The notes under the pieces were generated by a model, which made no database searches, had not been told where the DNA came from, and was given only the letters and a program-made list of their open reading frames with translations. From Streptomyces sp. NBC_00820 (lineage in GTDB: Bacteria > Actinomycetota > Actinomycetes > Streptomycetales > Streptomycetaceae), in NCBI RefSeq assembly GCF_036347055.1, contig NZ_CP108882.1:3175001-3239000 (forward strand): a stretch of DNA of 64,000 nt. Reading direction: 5' to 3'. Shown in pieces: positions 18,299 through 28,661 of this stretch; position 1 is the stretch's first letter, and each line of letters opens with the position of its first letter. The position numbers were made by a program, and so were the translations under genes.

Positions 18299-20131
18299 TC
18301 ACGCGAGCATCCGCCGGGCGACGTCCCGGATCCGGTCGTCGAGGGTGCGGGCTCCGGCGTGTTGGGAGAACAGGTCGTAGCACTCCACCACGCGCCGCTC
18401 GGAGGCCGCCCAGCGCGGCAGGTCCTGGTACAGGTGGTCCGGGAAGGGCGGCCCCATCGCCAGCAGTACCCGCAGGGCGCTGACGCCCACCGGGGAGGGA
18501 CCGGCGAGGTCGGCCAGTACGGGGGCGGCCCTGGTGGGGTCACCGGTGATACGCCAGTGGGCCTCGGCGGCACGTCGGCGCTCCCACCGGCCGCCGGCTC
18601 GGAGGTGCCTCTCGACCAGGGGAAGGAGGGACACCGCGGCCGGGCCGAGGGCGGCGGCATCCTCCAGGCCCCGTCCGCTGTCGCGCAGGCGGTCCGCCAG
18701 AAGGCGCAGCGCCGGTTCCGGGTCGGCGCCGAGGCGGGCGGCACTGGTCGCCGCGGCGACGGCGAGTTCTCCGTCGCCGTCGCGCGCGATCCCGGCCAGC
18801 ACGGAGAGCAGTTCCCCGTCCGGGACGCCCCAGTCGCCCAGCCGGCGTACGAGGGAGGCGTCGTGGTGGCGCTCCAGCAGTTTCCGGAGGTCGGGCAGGA
18901 GCTGACGGGCCGTCTCCGCGGTGAAGGTGTCCAGCAGCTCGCCGAGGCGGTGACCGCGGGCGCGGCGCAGGGCGCGGCGCCGGTGGTCGTCGCGGCCCGT
19001 TCGGGTGGCGAGGGCGGCGAGGGCCTCGGGGGACGGTTCCGGTACGACGGTCAGGAGGCGCTCGTCGCCGAGGCGGCCGAGCACCACCTGGGCCTCACCG
19101 GTCGTGGGGGTGTCGGCGAGCGCGTGCGGCAGGACGTGGTCGCCGAGCGCCGGGGCGGGCTCGCCGGCGCCGGGCAGCCAGCGGACGAGGGCGCGGAGCA
19201 GCTCGGAACGTTCCCAGACCTCGTGTTCGTGGGGCAGGGCCGCGGTGAGGAGGGCGACGGTGTCGTTCTCGCGGTCGCGCCAGGTCTCGGAGAGTTCGGC
19301 GGCCCGGCGGGAACCGCGGCCGGTGAGGTCGCCGCACGTGGTGAAGGCGCGGGCAACGGTCACCAGGGCGTCCGGGTCCTCCTTCAGCACGGCGCACAGC
19401 CGGGAATCGGCGTCGCCGACACCGTGGAACCAGCTGTACGGGTCGGTGGCGAATCCGGTGCCGCCACCGCCCTCCGCCAGGGCGGCGACCAGGTCGGCGG
19501 GGTAGGGGGCCTGTTCCCGTTCCAGCAGCGCGAGGGCTGCGGTGGCGCGGACCGCCGGGACCGGGTCGGTGAGGGCGGCGCGCAGGCTCCGCTCGACCGC
19601 CTCGCCATCGGGGTCCAGCCGGGTGCGGACGGTCAGCGCGTCGGCGCGGACCACGGTCACCGTGTCCGTCTCGTGAGCGGCGGTCAGCGCCCGCACCGCC
19701 GCGGGGATGTCCGCGCCGCTCGCGCGCAGGGCGAGACGCACGGCCTCGCGTCGCACCTCGGGGTCGTCGTCGGTGGTCAGGTGCAGCAGTCCTCGCACCT
19801 CCGCCGCGACCCGCTCGCCGCCCTCTTCGTGGGTCTCGGTGTCCGGCTCGTCGGCACGACCCGCGACACCGGACAGGAACGCGAGCGCGGACGCCCGCTC
19901 GTGGGCGGCGTGCACGGCGGCGTGCGCCAGGAACGGCACGGCCGCCACGCTCGCCGAGTACACCGACCCCTGGTGCAGCACGCGTCCGAACAGCTCGCGC
20001 ACGGCGGCCTTCGCCCGGTCCGGGTCGCCGGAGTACAGGGCGCGTATCCAGTCCGGGACGTCGCCGCCGTCGCCGTAGGCGTGGCCCAGCTCCGTCCACT
20101 CGACCGAGTCGAGTTCCTCAGGTGATCTCAC
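18299..20131 (-). CDS. HEAT-repeat protein
   Basis: A 610-residue soluble protein made of helical repeats. Repeats of about 30-35 residues with the DxxPxVRxxAxxAL pattern run through most of it, for example TTDDDPEVRREAVRLALRAS and LTDPVPAVRATAALALLER. These match HEAT/PBS-lyase-like repeats used as protein-binding scaffolds; no catalytic motif is seen. The start is GTG at 20131 (VRSPEELDS). No ribosome binding site precedes it, and a TACAGT hexamer on the minus strand lies about 10 nt upstream, so the mRNA may be leaderless. It is convergent with bglC and transcribed after the chitinase gene, from which a terminator separates it. Partner unknown. Confidence 0.78.
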   Translation of the reverse strand: MRSPEELDSVEWTELGHAYGDGGDVPDWIRALYSGDPDRAKAAVRELFGRVLHQGSVYSASVAAVPFLAHAAVHAAHERASALAFLSGVAGRADEPDTETHEEGGERVAAEVRGLLHLTTDDDPEVRREAVRLALRASGADIPAAVRALTAAHETDTVTVVRADALTVRTRLDPDGEAVERSLRAALTDPVPAVRATAALALLEREQAPYPADLVAALAEGGGGTGFATDPYSWFHGVGDADSRLCAVLKEDPDALVTVARAFTTCGDLTGRGSRRAAELSETWRDRENDTVALLTAALPHEHEVWERSELLRALVRWLPGAGEPAPALGDHVLPHALADTPTTGEAQVVLGRLGDERLLTVVPEPSPEALAALATRTGRDDHRRRALRRARGHRLGELLDTFTAETARQLLPDLRKLLERHHDASLVRRLGDWGVPDGELLSVLAGIARDGDGELAVAAATSAARLGADPEPALRLLADRLRDSGRGLEDAAALGPAAVSLLPLVERHLRAGGRWERRRAAEAHWRITGDPTRAAPVLADLAGPSPVGVSALRVLLAMGPPFPDHLYQDLPRWAASERRVVECYDLFSQHAGARTLDDRIRDVARRMLA

Positions 20132-20176
20132 ACCGGCGCACTGTAGTGACGGGCACTGAAACGTGCCCAACGTGCG

Positions 20177-20217
20177 CGAGGTCCTGGCGCCGGGGAGTGG
20201 TCGGCGCCAGGACCTCG
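20177..20217 (-). terminator. Terminator of the chitinase gene
   Basis: A perfect 15-bp stem (CGAGGTCCTGGCGCC at 20177-20191 with 20203-20217) and an 11-nt loop, 39 nt beyond the chitinase stop. Confidence 0.88.
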
Positions 20218-20255
20218 GGTTCACCGGCAGGCGGTCGTCCGCCGGCCGCCGGGGG

Positions 20256-21704
20256 CTACTTGTACGCCGCGAACGCCTTCGAGAAGGCGAACGCGTCCTG
20301 GGCTACCGAGCTGCACACCGGATCCGCGGAGGGCTTGGGGCCGCCCGCGCACTGCTTGTCGCGGGCCGCGGACCACATGGAGAGGGCGCCGAGGCCCTTG
20401 GACTTGGCGAAGTTCACCAGCTGGGTGGCGTCGTCGGTCGTGAACACCTCGGTGGAGACGTCGTTGACGCCGATCATCGGGGTGACGGCGACGGTCTTCC
20501 AGGCGTCCGCGTCGGACCGGCCCAGCACGCCCTTGACCTGGGCCTGCGTGGCGGTGGCGGCCTGTACGGCGTAGTCGCCCATGTCACCGCTGAACGCGGG
20601 GCCGTAGTCCATCGCCATGATGTTGACGGCGTCGATCTTCACGCCGTTGGACTTGGCGTCGGACAGGAGGTTCACGCCGTCCTGGGTGAGGCCCTCGGGC
20701 ATCACCGGGAGGGTGAAGGAGACGTCCAGGCCGGGGTGCTGGGCCTGGAGCTCGGCGATGGCCTGGGAGCGGCGGGTGTTGGCCGCGGTGTTGGGCAGTG
20801 CGCCGCCCTCGACGTCGAAGTCGACCTTGGTCAGCTTGAAGGCGTCGACCGCCTTGCCGTAGGCCGCCGCGAGCGCGTCCGCGGAGGAGCAGGCGGTGGC
20901 CAGCTCGGAGCCGGAGGCTCCGCCGAAGGAGACCCGCACGTCACCGCCCTTGGCGCGCAGGGCGCCTATCTGCGCGGCCACGCCGTCGCTGGTCAGGTCG
21001 GTCACGCCGCCCCACTTGGGGGTGCAGCCGCCGCCGTCGGTGACGAAGGCGAGGTTGAAGTTCTTCACGCCGGTGGCGTCGGCGGCGCCGAGGAGGTCGA
21101 AGGCCGGGTAGAGGGAGGTGTCGACGTAGGGGGCGAAGCCGGCGGAGGCGGTGGTGCCGCTCCCGGCGCCGCTGCCGCTGTCCGTGCCGGTGCTCGCGGT
21201 GGGCGCGGGGGGCGCGCTCTGCGTGGGGGCGGGTTCCGGGGCCGTGGTCGGGCGGCCGCTCGGCTCGGGAGTGGCTCCGCCCTCCGCCGAGCACCGCTGG
21301 TCGTCGACGCGGCAGCCGGTGGGGTCGCCGCTGCCGTCGACCACGAAGCCGAGGGTGACCGACTTGCCCGGGGCCAGACCGTCCGTGTCCCACTTGGCGG
21401 GGCGCACGGTGACGTGCCGGCCGCTGACGTCGGCCTCACCGTTCCAGAGCGAGCCGAGCCTGGCGCCCTCGGGCAGGTCGAACTCCAGCGACCAGGTCTT
21501 CTCCGTCTGGGTGCTGTTGTTGGTGACGACGTACTGCGCTGTGTAGCCCGTCTGCCAGTCACTGGTCTTCGTGTACGCGGCGTTCACCCCGGCCGCGTTC
21601 GCGGTACCGGCCAGCAGGACCGCGCCACCGCCGACCACGGCCGCGGCGACCGCGCCACCGATCGCCTTGTTCCTGCCACTGATCCTGCGCCGGTGCGTGC
21701 TCAT
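20256..21704 (-). CDS. Secreted chitinase-like GH18 protein with CBM2-type binding domain
   Basis: A 482-residue exported protein. The signal peptide (basic RRRISGRNK then a hydrophobic core) ends near TANAA (about 38). Residues 39-140 form a beta-sandwich carbohydrate-binding module of the CBM2 type (SDWQTGYTAQYVVTNNST, TWSLEFDLP, TVRPAKWD) with a Cys pair near its end. A Pro/Thr/Ala linker (about 145-180) leads to a GH18 barrel. The barrel has FNLAFVTDGGG, the VSFGGASG strand, and KVDFDVEGG in the place of DGxDxDxE, keeping the D-x-D-x-E core with the catalytic Glu. IMAMDYGP and the C-terminal MWSAARD strands follow. The ATG at 21704 has GGCAGG upstream. No DasR site was found in the short promoter region. 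Confidence 0.87.
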   Translation of the reverse strand: MSTHRRRISGRNKAIGGAVAAAVVGGGAVLLAGTANAAGVNAAYTKTSDWQTGYTAQYVVTNNSTQTEKTWSLEFDLPEGARLGSLWNGEADVSGRHVTVRPAKWDTDGLAPGKSVTLGFVVDGSGDPTGCRVDDQRCSAEGGATPEPSGRPTTAPEPAPTQSAPPAPTASTGTDSGSGAGSGTTASAGFAPYVDTSLYPAFDLLGAADATGVKNFNLAFVTDGGGCTPKWGGVTDLTSDGVAAQIGALRAKGGDVRVSFGGASGSELATACSSADALAAAYGKAVDAFKLTKVDFDVEGGALPNTAANTRRSQAIAELQAQHPGLDVSFTLPVMPEGLTQDGVNLLSDAKSNGVKIDAVNIMAMDYGPAFSGDMGDYAVQAATATQAQVKGVLGRSDADAWKTVAVTPMIGVNDVSTEVFTTDDATQLVNFAKSKGLGALSMWSAARDKQCAGGPKPSADPVCSSVAQDAFAFSKAFAAYK

Positions 21705-21815
21705 GCGCGTGCCTGCCTTCGCTGTCCACGGGGGGTGGGGTGTGGCAGCACGCTAGCGAGGCCGATTCGGACAAATGACCTAGGGGACGGAGTCGTCGGA
21801 GTTCTTAGGGTGCGC

Positions 21816-23422
<1,607 letters not shown>

Positions 23423-23426
<4 letters not shown>

Positions 23427-24130
23427 CGCGTCGGCTCCCCCGCCGCGGGTGGCTCCAGCTTCACCCCGACACCGCGCAGGGTGTGCACATAGCGCGGCCG
23501 GGCCGCGGTCTCCCCCAGTTTCCGGCGCAGCCAGGACAGATGGACGTCGATGGTCTGGTCGTCGCCGTAGGACTGCTGCCAGACCTCGGCGAGCAGTTCC
23601 CTGCGCGGGACGACGACGCCGGGGCGGCCGGCGAGGTAGGCGAGGAGGTCGAACTCGCGACGCGTCAGATCCAGCCGTCTGCCGTCCAGTTCGGCCTGGC
23701 GGCGCGTCGGGTCGACGCTGAGGCCGCCGACGCGGAGCACCGGCGAGGGCGGTGCCTCCCCGCCGCCGGGGCGGGCCCGGCGCAGCACGGCGGCGATGCG
23801 GGCGGACAGGTGCTCGACCGAGAACGGCTTGGTGAGGTAGTCGTCCGCCCCGGCGTTGAGCAGCCGGACGATCTCCGTCTCGTCGTCCCGGGCGGTGGCG
23901 ATGATGACCGGCACGTCGGTGACGCCGCGCAGCATCTTCAGCGCCTCGGAGCCGTCCAGGTCGGGCAGTCCGAGGTCCAGGATGACCACGTCGAAGCGGA
24001 GATGGGCGACCTCGCGCAGCGCCTCCAGCGCCGTACCGACACTGCGCACGGCGTGCGAGGCCTCGGTCAGATGCCGGATGAGTGCCGAGCGTACGAACTG
24101 GTCGTCCTCGACCACGAGAACACGTGCCAT
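23423..24130 (-). CDS. OmpR-family response regulator
   Basis: A 235-residue DNA-binding response regulator. The receiver domain (1-118) has the acidic pair E8/D9-D10, phospho-acceptor D52 in VVILDLGLPDLDG, Thr in IIATARDD and Lys in YLTKPF. The winged-helix trans_reg_C domain covers about 130-230 (LDLTRREFDLLAYLAGRPG, DDQTIDVHLSWLRRKLGE, YVHTLRGVGVKLE). The start ATG at 24130 is chosen because the fold begins at once (MARVLVVEDD). It forms an operon with the kinase by a 4-nt overlap. Two exact DnaA boxes lie 42-65 bp upstream of its start. Confidence 0.93.
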
Positions 24131-24171
24131 GCGCCGCACCGTACGCCATACGGACCGCCCCGGTGCGGGCC

Positions 24172-24194
24172 TGTGGACAACTCTCTGTGGATAA
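24172..24194. promoter_or_regulatory. Pair of exact DnaA boxes
   Basis: TGTGGACAA (24172-24180) and TGTGGATAA (24186-24194) are perfect DnaA boxes in the same orientation (complements TTGTCCACA and TTATCCACA), 14 bp apart start to start. They lie in the promoter region between the response regulator gene and a divergent secreted-protein gene. Confidence 0.75.
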
Positions 24195-24242
24195 CTCCGG
24201 TCCCCTGCGCGGGTTGTGACGGGTGGGGCAGGATGGCCCGCG

Positions 24243-24785
24243 ATGCGCAGAGGACTCGTACACGTACTGGCGTGGCTGCTCTCGACGGGAGCGGCGGTCA
24301 CGCTGTCCTGGTGGGGCGTGCACACGGTGATGGCGGGGACGGCGTACGACCCGCCGCGCGCCCTGCCGATCACGGCGGCCGACGCGACCCGGCAGGCGGC
24401 GAAGGCACCGCCGCCCCCGGTCACCACGCGCCCGGCCCCGTCGCCGAAGAGGCCGCGGACGAGCCCGTCGGCCGACGCCCCGGCACCCGCGCCCTCCACG
24501 ACGACGGCCGCGGGTTCCGGCACGTCCCCCGCACCCGCGGCCCCCGCCTCCTCCGCCGCCACCGGCCAGGTCAAGGCCTACGACACCGGCGGCGGGAGGG
24601 CGGTCTTCGATCTGGGCCCCGCCGACGCGACGCTCGTCTCGGCGACCCCGGGGACCGGCTGGTCGATGCAGGTGTGGAAGACGTCGACGTGGATCCGGGT
24701 GGAGTTCAGCAGGAGCACGGACCGGGTGACGGTGTTCTGCGCCTGGAACGACGGGCCGCCGACCGTCCAGGTGATCAACTACTGA
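24243..24785 (+). CDS. Secreted or membrane-anchored protein of unknown function
   Basis: A 180-residue protein. The N-terminus MRRGLVHVLAWLLSTGAAVTL is a signal peptide or anchor. A long Pro/Ala/Thr/Ser linker (about 45-115) leads to a compact C-terminal domain (about 120-180; VFDLGPADATLVSATPGTGW, VTVFCAWNDGPPTVQVINY) that looks beta-rich. No family is recognised. The ATG at 24243 follows CAGGATGG; an earlier in-frame start at 24216 is possible but gives a non-signal-like start. It is divergent from the two-component operon and might be its target or ligand; that is inference from position. Confidence 0.72.
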   Translation: MRRGLVHVLAWLLSTGAAVTLSWWGVHTVMAGTAYDPPRALPITAADATRQAAKAPPPPVTTRPAPSPKRPRTSPSADAPAPAPSTTTAAGSGTSPAPAAPASSAATGQVKAYDTGGGRAVFDLGPADATLVSATPGTGWSMQVWKTSTWIRVEFSRSTDRVTVFCAWNDGPPTVQVINY

Positions 24786-24895
24786 CGCCCGCACGGGCCC
24801 GGACCGCCGGGGCGGGTTCGACGGTCGTGTCCGACGGCCATGTCCGACAGCTGTGTCCGACAGCCCTGTCCGCTCAGGCTGTTGACGACAGGGCC

Positions 24896-25072
24896 CAGGG
24901 GGTGTCTCTTCGGTCTTCTCGGTCCTCGTGGATCAGGCCGCGGCGTCCGGTGCGGTGCCTCGGCGTGCGGCCGGATCGTCCTCGTACTGGGCGTACGTGG
25001 GCGATTCAGCCGTACGGCGAGGTGCCGTGCCGGGCGTCGCGGACCCACGAAGATCGGGGAGACACCCCCTAG
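24896..25072. mobile_element. MITE-like inverted-repeat element, family A, copy 1
   Basis: 177 bp bounded by inverted ends AGGGGGTGTCTC and GAGACACCCCCT, with weaker pairing continuing for about 10 bp. It has no coding capacity of its own. An internal 32-bp block (25015-25046) is identical to 48130-48161 in copy 2. The right end CTAG contains the TAG stop codon of the neighbouring minus-strand gene. Confidence 0.75.
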
Positions 25073-25938
25073 CGGAACACCGAGGGCGGTGGGGCCGGTG
25101 AGGCCACTGCCGCCGCGTCCGTGACGGGGGTGGCGCCTCCCGTGAAGTCGGTGAGCGGGCGGCCGTGTTCGACCCGGCCGGGGTGTGGGTCGGAGGCGGC
25201 TCGGCGGGTGAGTTCGGCGAGCGGAAGGGGGGCGTCGGAGGCGACCAGGATGGCGTTGCCGAAGCGCTTGCCGCGCAGGACCGCCGCGTCGGCGATCAGC
25301 GCGAGTTCCGCGAACCGGGCTGCGGCGGTGGCGATCTGGCCGCGCAGGTGGGCGAGCGGCGGGCCGTCGGCGAGGTTCGCGACGTAGACACCGGACGGCT
25401 TCAGGGCCCGGCGGACCTCGTCCAGGAACTCGGTCGAGGTGAGGTGGGCGGGGGTCCGGGCACCGCTGAAGACATCGGCGACGACCAGGTCGGACCAGCC
25501 GTCGGGCGTCTTGGCCAGCCCTTCCCGGGCGTCGGCCGAGCGCACCCGTATCCGGGCGGTGGGGTCCAGCGGAAGCTCACGGCGGACGAGTTGGACGAGG
25601 GCCGCGTCCCGCTCGACGACCTGCTGGGTGGAGCGGGGGCGGGTCACGGCGACGTACCGGGCCAGGGTGAGGGCGCCGCCGCCGAGGTGCACGGCGTGCA
25701 CGGGCTTGCCGGACGGGGCGGCGAGGTCGATGACGTGGCCGATGCGGCGCTGGTACTCGAAGGAGAGGTGGGCCGGGTCGTCCAGGTCCACGTGCGACTG
25801 GGGCGCGCCGTCGATCAGCAGCGTCCAGGCCCGGGAGCGGTCGGGGTCGGGTATGAGCTGCGCGAGCCCGCCGTCGACCGCTTCCACCACGGCCTCGACG
25901 GCGGCCGACCCTCGCCGGTTGTTCCTGGACCTGCCCAT
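25069..25938 (-). CDS. Spermidine-synthase-like SAM-dependent methyltransferase-fold protein
   Basis: A 289-residue cytoplasmic protein with the Rossmann core of the spermine/spermidine synthase family: VHAVHLGGGALTLARYVAV (glycine-rich loop), QQVVERDAALVQLVRREL (acidic residue for the cofactor), and DLVVADVFSGARTPAHLTS. The gatekeeper and polyamine-site residues of true spermidine synthases are not clear, so the substrate is unknown. Such proteins are common in actinobacteria and annotated as spermidine synthase or fused MFS/spermidine synthase. The start is ATG at 25938 with a weak ribosome binding site. The TAG stop lies in the terminal CTAG of the 24896-25072 element. Confidence 0.82.
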   Translation of the reverse strand: MGRSRNNRRGSAAVEAVVEAVDGGLAQLIPDPDRSRAWTLLIDGAPQSHVDLDDPAHLSFEYQRRIGHVIDLAAPSGKPVHAVHLGGGALTLARYVAVTRPRSTQQVVERDAALVQLVRRELPLDPTARIRVRSADAREGLAKTPDGWSDLVVADVFSGARTPAHLTSTEFLDEVRRALKPSGVYVANLADGPPLAHLRGQIATAAARFAELALIADAAVLRGKRFGNAILVASDAPLPLAELTRRAASDPHPGRVEHGRPLTDFTGGATPVTDAAAVASPAPPPSVFR

Positions 25939-25997
25939 CGGACCATTCTCGCAGGCGCCACGGACCCGCGCCGTACGGCGACCGGAGGCCGAAATCC

Positions 25998-26085
25998 GGA
26001 GGTCTGCGGCCGGGAAGCGGGAGGTCTGCGGCCGGGAAGCCGGAGGTCTGAGGCCGAGAAGCCGGAGGTCTGCGGCCTGGCAGGC
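25998..26085. repeat. 22-bp tandem repeat, four copies
   Basis: GGAGGTCTGCGGCCGGGAAGC-type units start at 25998, 26020, 26042 and 26064. They lie between the 3' end of one minus-strand gene and the start of the next. No hairpin or CRISPR-like spacer is present. Confidence 0.85.
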
Positions 26086-26095
26086 GGAGGGCGGC

Positions 26096-26521
26096 TCAGC
26101 GGCAGCTGTCCGCCGCCTCGATCATCCGGGCCGCCTCCCCGAGCGCCCGGCGCAGCACCACCGGGTCGGTGGCGAGGTCGGCCTCGCCGGGCGGCACCAG
26201 CCAGTCCGAGCCCTCCACCGGAGGCTCCGGGGCGAGCCGGATCCCGCGTCCGTCGGTCTCCGTACAGGTGCTGCCCGGCACGTCCCAGCAGGCCGCCGTC
26301 CCCGCCGGGACGAGGAAGCCGAGGGTGTCGCAGCCGTCGTCGTGCAGCACGGGCCCCACCGCCTCCCCCGTGCCGCGGCGCAGGATGTCGACCGCCTCCA
26401 GCCCCTGCCGGGTCGGCACCGTCACGAGGTCGCACACCGCGTCACCCGAAGCAGGCGGCGACGTCGGCGCGTACGCCGACACCGCAGCCGTACAAGGATC
26501 GTTGCCCTGGCTGGTCTCCAT
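26096..26521 (-). CDS. Small protein, possible relative of Streptomyces prim-pol-like proteins
   Basis: A 141-residue soluble protein of uncertain function. It has the layout VPTRQGLEAVDILRRG, then GPVLHDDGCDTLGFLVPAG, then GSDWLVPPGE, and a final helix VVLRRALGEAARMIEAA. The gene at 35919-36518 shows the same order (GTVFDVVNAP, GPVAVHRGRMLLFAAPG, SRWLVAPD, LLWAAVRAAR). That layout is typical of short Streptomyces proteins annotated from the bifunctional DNA primase/polymerase N-terminal domain, but the catalytic acidic residues are not evident, so activity is doubtful. The ATG at 26521 has GGAGG 6 nt upstream; a TTG 60 nt earlier is less likely. Confidence 0.62.
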   Translation of the reverse strand: METSQGNDPCTAAVSAYAPTSPPASGDAVCDLVTVPTRQGLEAVDILRRGTGEAVGPVLHDDGCDTLGFLVPAGTAACWDVPGSTCTETDGRGIRLAPEPPVEGSDWLVPPGEADLATDPVVLRRALGEAARMIEAADSCR

Positions 26522-26786
26522 GCCGGCCTCCACCGCGCTGCCCTGTTGCAGTCCATGACGTACAACGTGCGGCGGCGTCAACGGCTACGGCACAAGTCAG
26601 CCGCAAAGGATGGCAGTTCATGGCGGATCGTGGATGAGATATCCGTTTTGTAGCCAAACACTGCGTGGCGGGTCCGACACACCAGGTACGTTCTTGCCCG
26701 CCGGAACCAGGGTGTCACACGGACAACTCAGCCCAGATCCACCCCGGATCCGGCATGGTTCGACGGTTCGCACGAGAGGACCGGCC

Positions 26787-28397
26787 ATGGCGTCGTCAAC
26801 GGAGACCTCGTCACAGCCCGACCGGCCACACCGGCCCAACCTCGCCTTCCGGCAGCTGCGCGGGCGGCGCTCACCGGCGGAGTTCGCCGCGCTGGTGCGG
26901 CGTGCCGCACGCGAGATCGGCGAGCGGGTGAGCTGTGACGCGCGCTACGTCGGCAGGGTCGAGGCGGGTGAGATCCGCTGCCCGAACTACGCGTACGAGC
27001 GGGTGTTCCTGCACATGTTCCCCGGTCGCACGCTCACCGATCTCGGGTTCGCGCCGCGCTCGGCCGTACGCGGACGCGGGGCGCGTACGGCCACGGACGC
27101 GCCCCTGGTACCCGCCCCGGGTGAGACGCGGGGCGGCCACCGGCCGTATGACCCGGAGGACCCCCCGGATCATCCGGGCGGTCCGGGCGGTCCGGACCGT
27201 TCGGAATGTCCAGACCGTCCGGACCGCCATCCGTACGACTCGCAGGACTCGCAGGACCCGTACCGCTCGGACGAGCCGTACCAGAACGACCACCTGAACC
27301 ACGAGGAGAGCGACGTGCTGCGTCGCGCATTCATGACCGGCGGAGGCGCCACGGTCGCCGCCGCCACGCTGGGCCCGCTGGGGCTCGCCACGGCCACCCC
27401 GGACGCCACGGACGCCCCGCGCACGACGGACGCCCCACGCACGACGGGCACCACGGGCTCCACGGTGGCGGCCCGGCCGCCGCGCCGCGCCGGAACGCCC
27501 GAGGTCGCCGCCCTGGAGGAGGCCGTCCGCCGCATCAGAGTGCTCGACGACCGGCACGGCGCGGACGGCCTCTACCAGCGCGCGGCCGCGCCACTGCGCG
27601 CCGCCTACGAGCTGCTGGACGCGGGCGCGACCCGGCAGACGACCGCCGACCGGCTGCACTCGGGCGCCGGCGAACTGGCCATCTCCGTGGGCTGGCTGGC
27701 CCACGACTCCGGCCGCTTCGACGACGCCCGCTCGCACTACGCGGAGGCGCTGGCCACCGCGCGCATGACCGGTGACGCGGCGGTGGAGGCGCACGCCTTC
27801 TGCAACACGGCGTTCCTCGCGCGGGACGCGGGACGCCCCCGGGAGGCGGTACGGGCGGCTCAGGCCGCCCAGCGTGCCGCCCGTCCGCTGGGCTCCCCGC
27901 GCCTGATGTCGCTCCTCGCGCTGCGCGAGGCGGGCGGCTGGGCGGGGCTCGCCGACCGTACCGGCTGCGGGCAGGCGCTGGCCCGGGCGCAGGCCTTCTT
28001 CCAGCGGGGCCGGACGGAGGCGGATCCCGAGTGGATGAGCTTCTACGGCGAGGCCGAGCTGGAGGGGCTGGAGGCGCAGTGCTGGTCCACGCTGGGCGAC
28101 TGGCGGCGCGCCTCCCGCCACGCCGGCCGGGCCGCGCACCTCCAGGACCCGCACTTCTCCCGCAACATCGCCCTCTACACCGCCGAGCTGGCCGACGACC
28201 TCGCGCGCGACGGGCGCCCCGACGAGGCGGCCGCCGCCGGCCTGCGTGTCCTCGGTCTCCTCGCCCAGGTCCAGTCCTCCCGCATCCAGACCATGCTGGC
28301 GGGCACGGCCCGCGTGCTGCTGCCGCACCGGCGGGCGTCGGGGGTCTCGGACTTCCTCGACCGACACGGGGCTCTGCCGAGGGCTGGGCGGGGGTAG
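26787..28397 (+). CDS. NsdA-like regulator: N-terminal DNA-binding-like domain plus TPR repeats
   Basis: A 536-residue protein of the kind including NsdA, a negative regulator of differentiation in S. coelicolor. Residues about 15-90 resemble an XRE-like helix-turn-helix (LAFRQLRGRRSPAEFAALV, CDARYVGRVEAGEIRCPN). An acidic/Pro/Asp-rich linker (about 115-180) precedes RRAFMTGGGATVAAATLGPL, a Tat-signal-like hydrophobic segment in the middle of the protein. The C-terminal half is TPR-like (LDDARSHYAEALATARMTGD, AVEAHAFCNTAFLARDAGR, EAAAAGLRVLGLLAQV). The ATG at 26787 has AGAGGA 7 nt upstream. It is a family paralogue rather than certainly NsdA itself. The combination of a cytoplasmic DNA-binding-like domain and an internal export-like segment is typical for this family and unexplained. 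Confidence 0.8.
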   Translation: MASSTETSSQPDRPHRPNLAFRQLRGRRSPAEFAALVRRAAREIGERVSCDARYVGRVEAGEIRCPNYAYERVFLHMFPGRTLTDLGFAPRSAVRGRGARTATDAPLVPAPGETRGGHRPYDPEDPPDHPGGPGGPDRSECPDRPDRHPYDSQDSQDPYRSDEPYQNDHLNHEESDVLRRAFMTGGGATVAAATLGPLGLATATPDATDAPRTTDAPRTTGTTGSTVAARPPRRAGTPEVAALEEAVRRIRVLDDRHGADGLYQRAAAPLRAAYELLDAGATRQTTADRLHSGAGELAISVGWLAHDSGRFDDARSHYAEALATARMTGDAAVEAHAFCNTAFLARDAGRPREAVRAAQAAQRAARPLGSPRLMSLLALREAGGWAGLADRTGCGQALARAQAFFQRGRTEADPEWMSFYGEAELEGLEAQCWSTLGDWRRASRHAGRAAHLQDPHFSRNIALYTAELADDLARDGRPDEAAAAGLRVLGLLAQVQSSRIQTMLAGTARVLLPHRRASGVSDFLDRHGALPRAGRG

Positions 28398-28425
28398 GTC
28401 TGCGGGCGGGGCCGTCGTGGCTCTG

Positions 28426-28645
28426 TCGCGCAGTTCCCCGCGCCCTTGGGGCGGCACACGTTCGGTCGGCCGGGTGGTTCGGTGGGGCCGTGTGGGGAGT
28501 CGGGTGCGGGTCCGTGGTGGCTGGTCGCGCAGTTCCCCGCGCCCCCGGGTCGGCACACGTTCGGTCGGCCGGGTGGTTCGGTGGGGCCGTGTGGGGAATC
28601 GGGTGCGGGTCCGTGGTGGCTGGTCGCGCAGTTCCCCGCGCCCCC
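28426..28645. repeat. 99-bp tandem repeat (about 2.2 copies)
   Basis: Units beginning TCGCGCAGTTCCCCGCGCCC start at 28426, 28525 and 28624, exactly 99 bp apart. The first two are nearly identical and the third is cut short. The CGCAGTTCCCCGCGCCC core is one I recall as frequent between Streptomyces genes. It lies between convergent genes and no gene is supported here. Confidence 0.88.
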
Positions 28646-28661
28646 AGCCGGGTGGTTCGGG

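Noticed and set aside
21705..21815. DasR site upstream of the GH18 gene
   Set aside because: No GGTCTAGACC-like palindrome is present; the nearest CCTAGG-containing sequence does not match dre.
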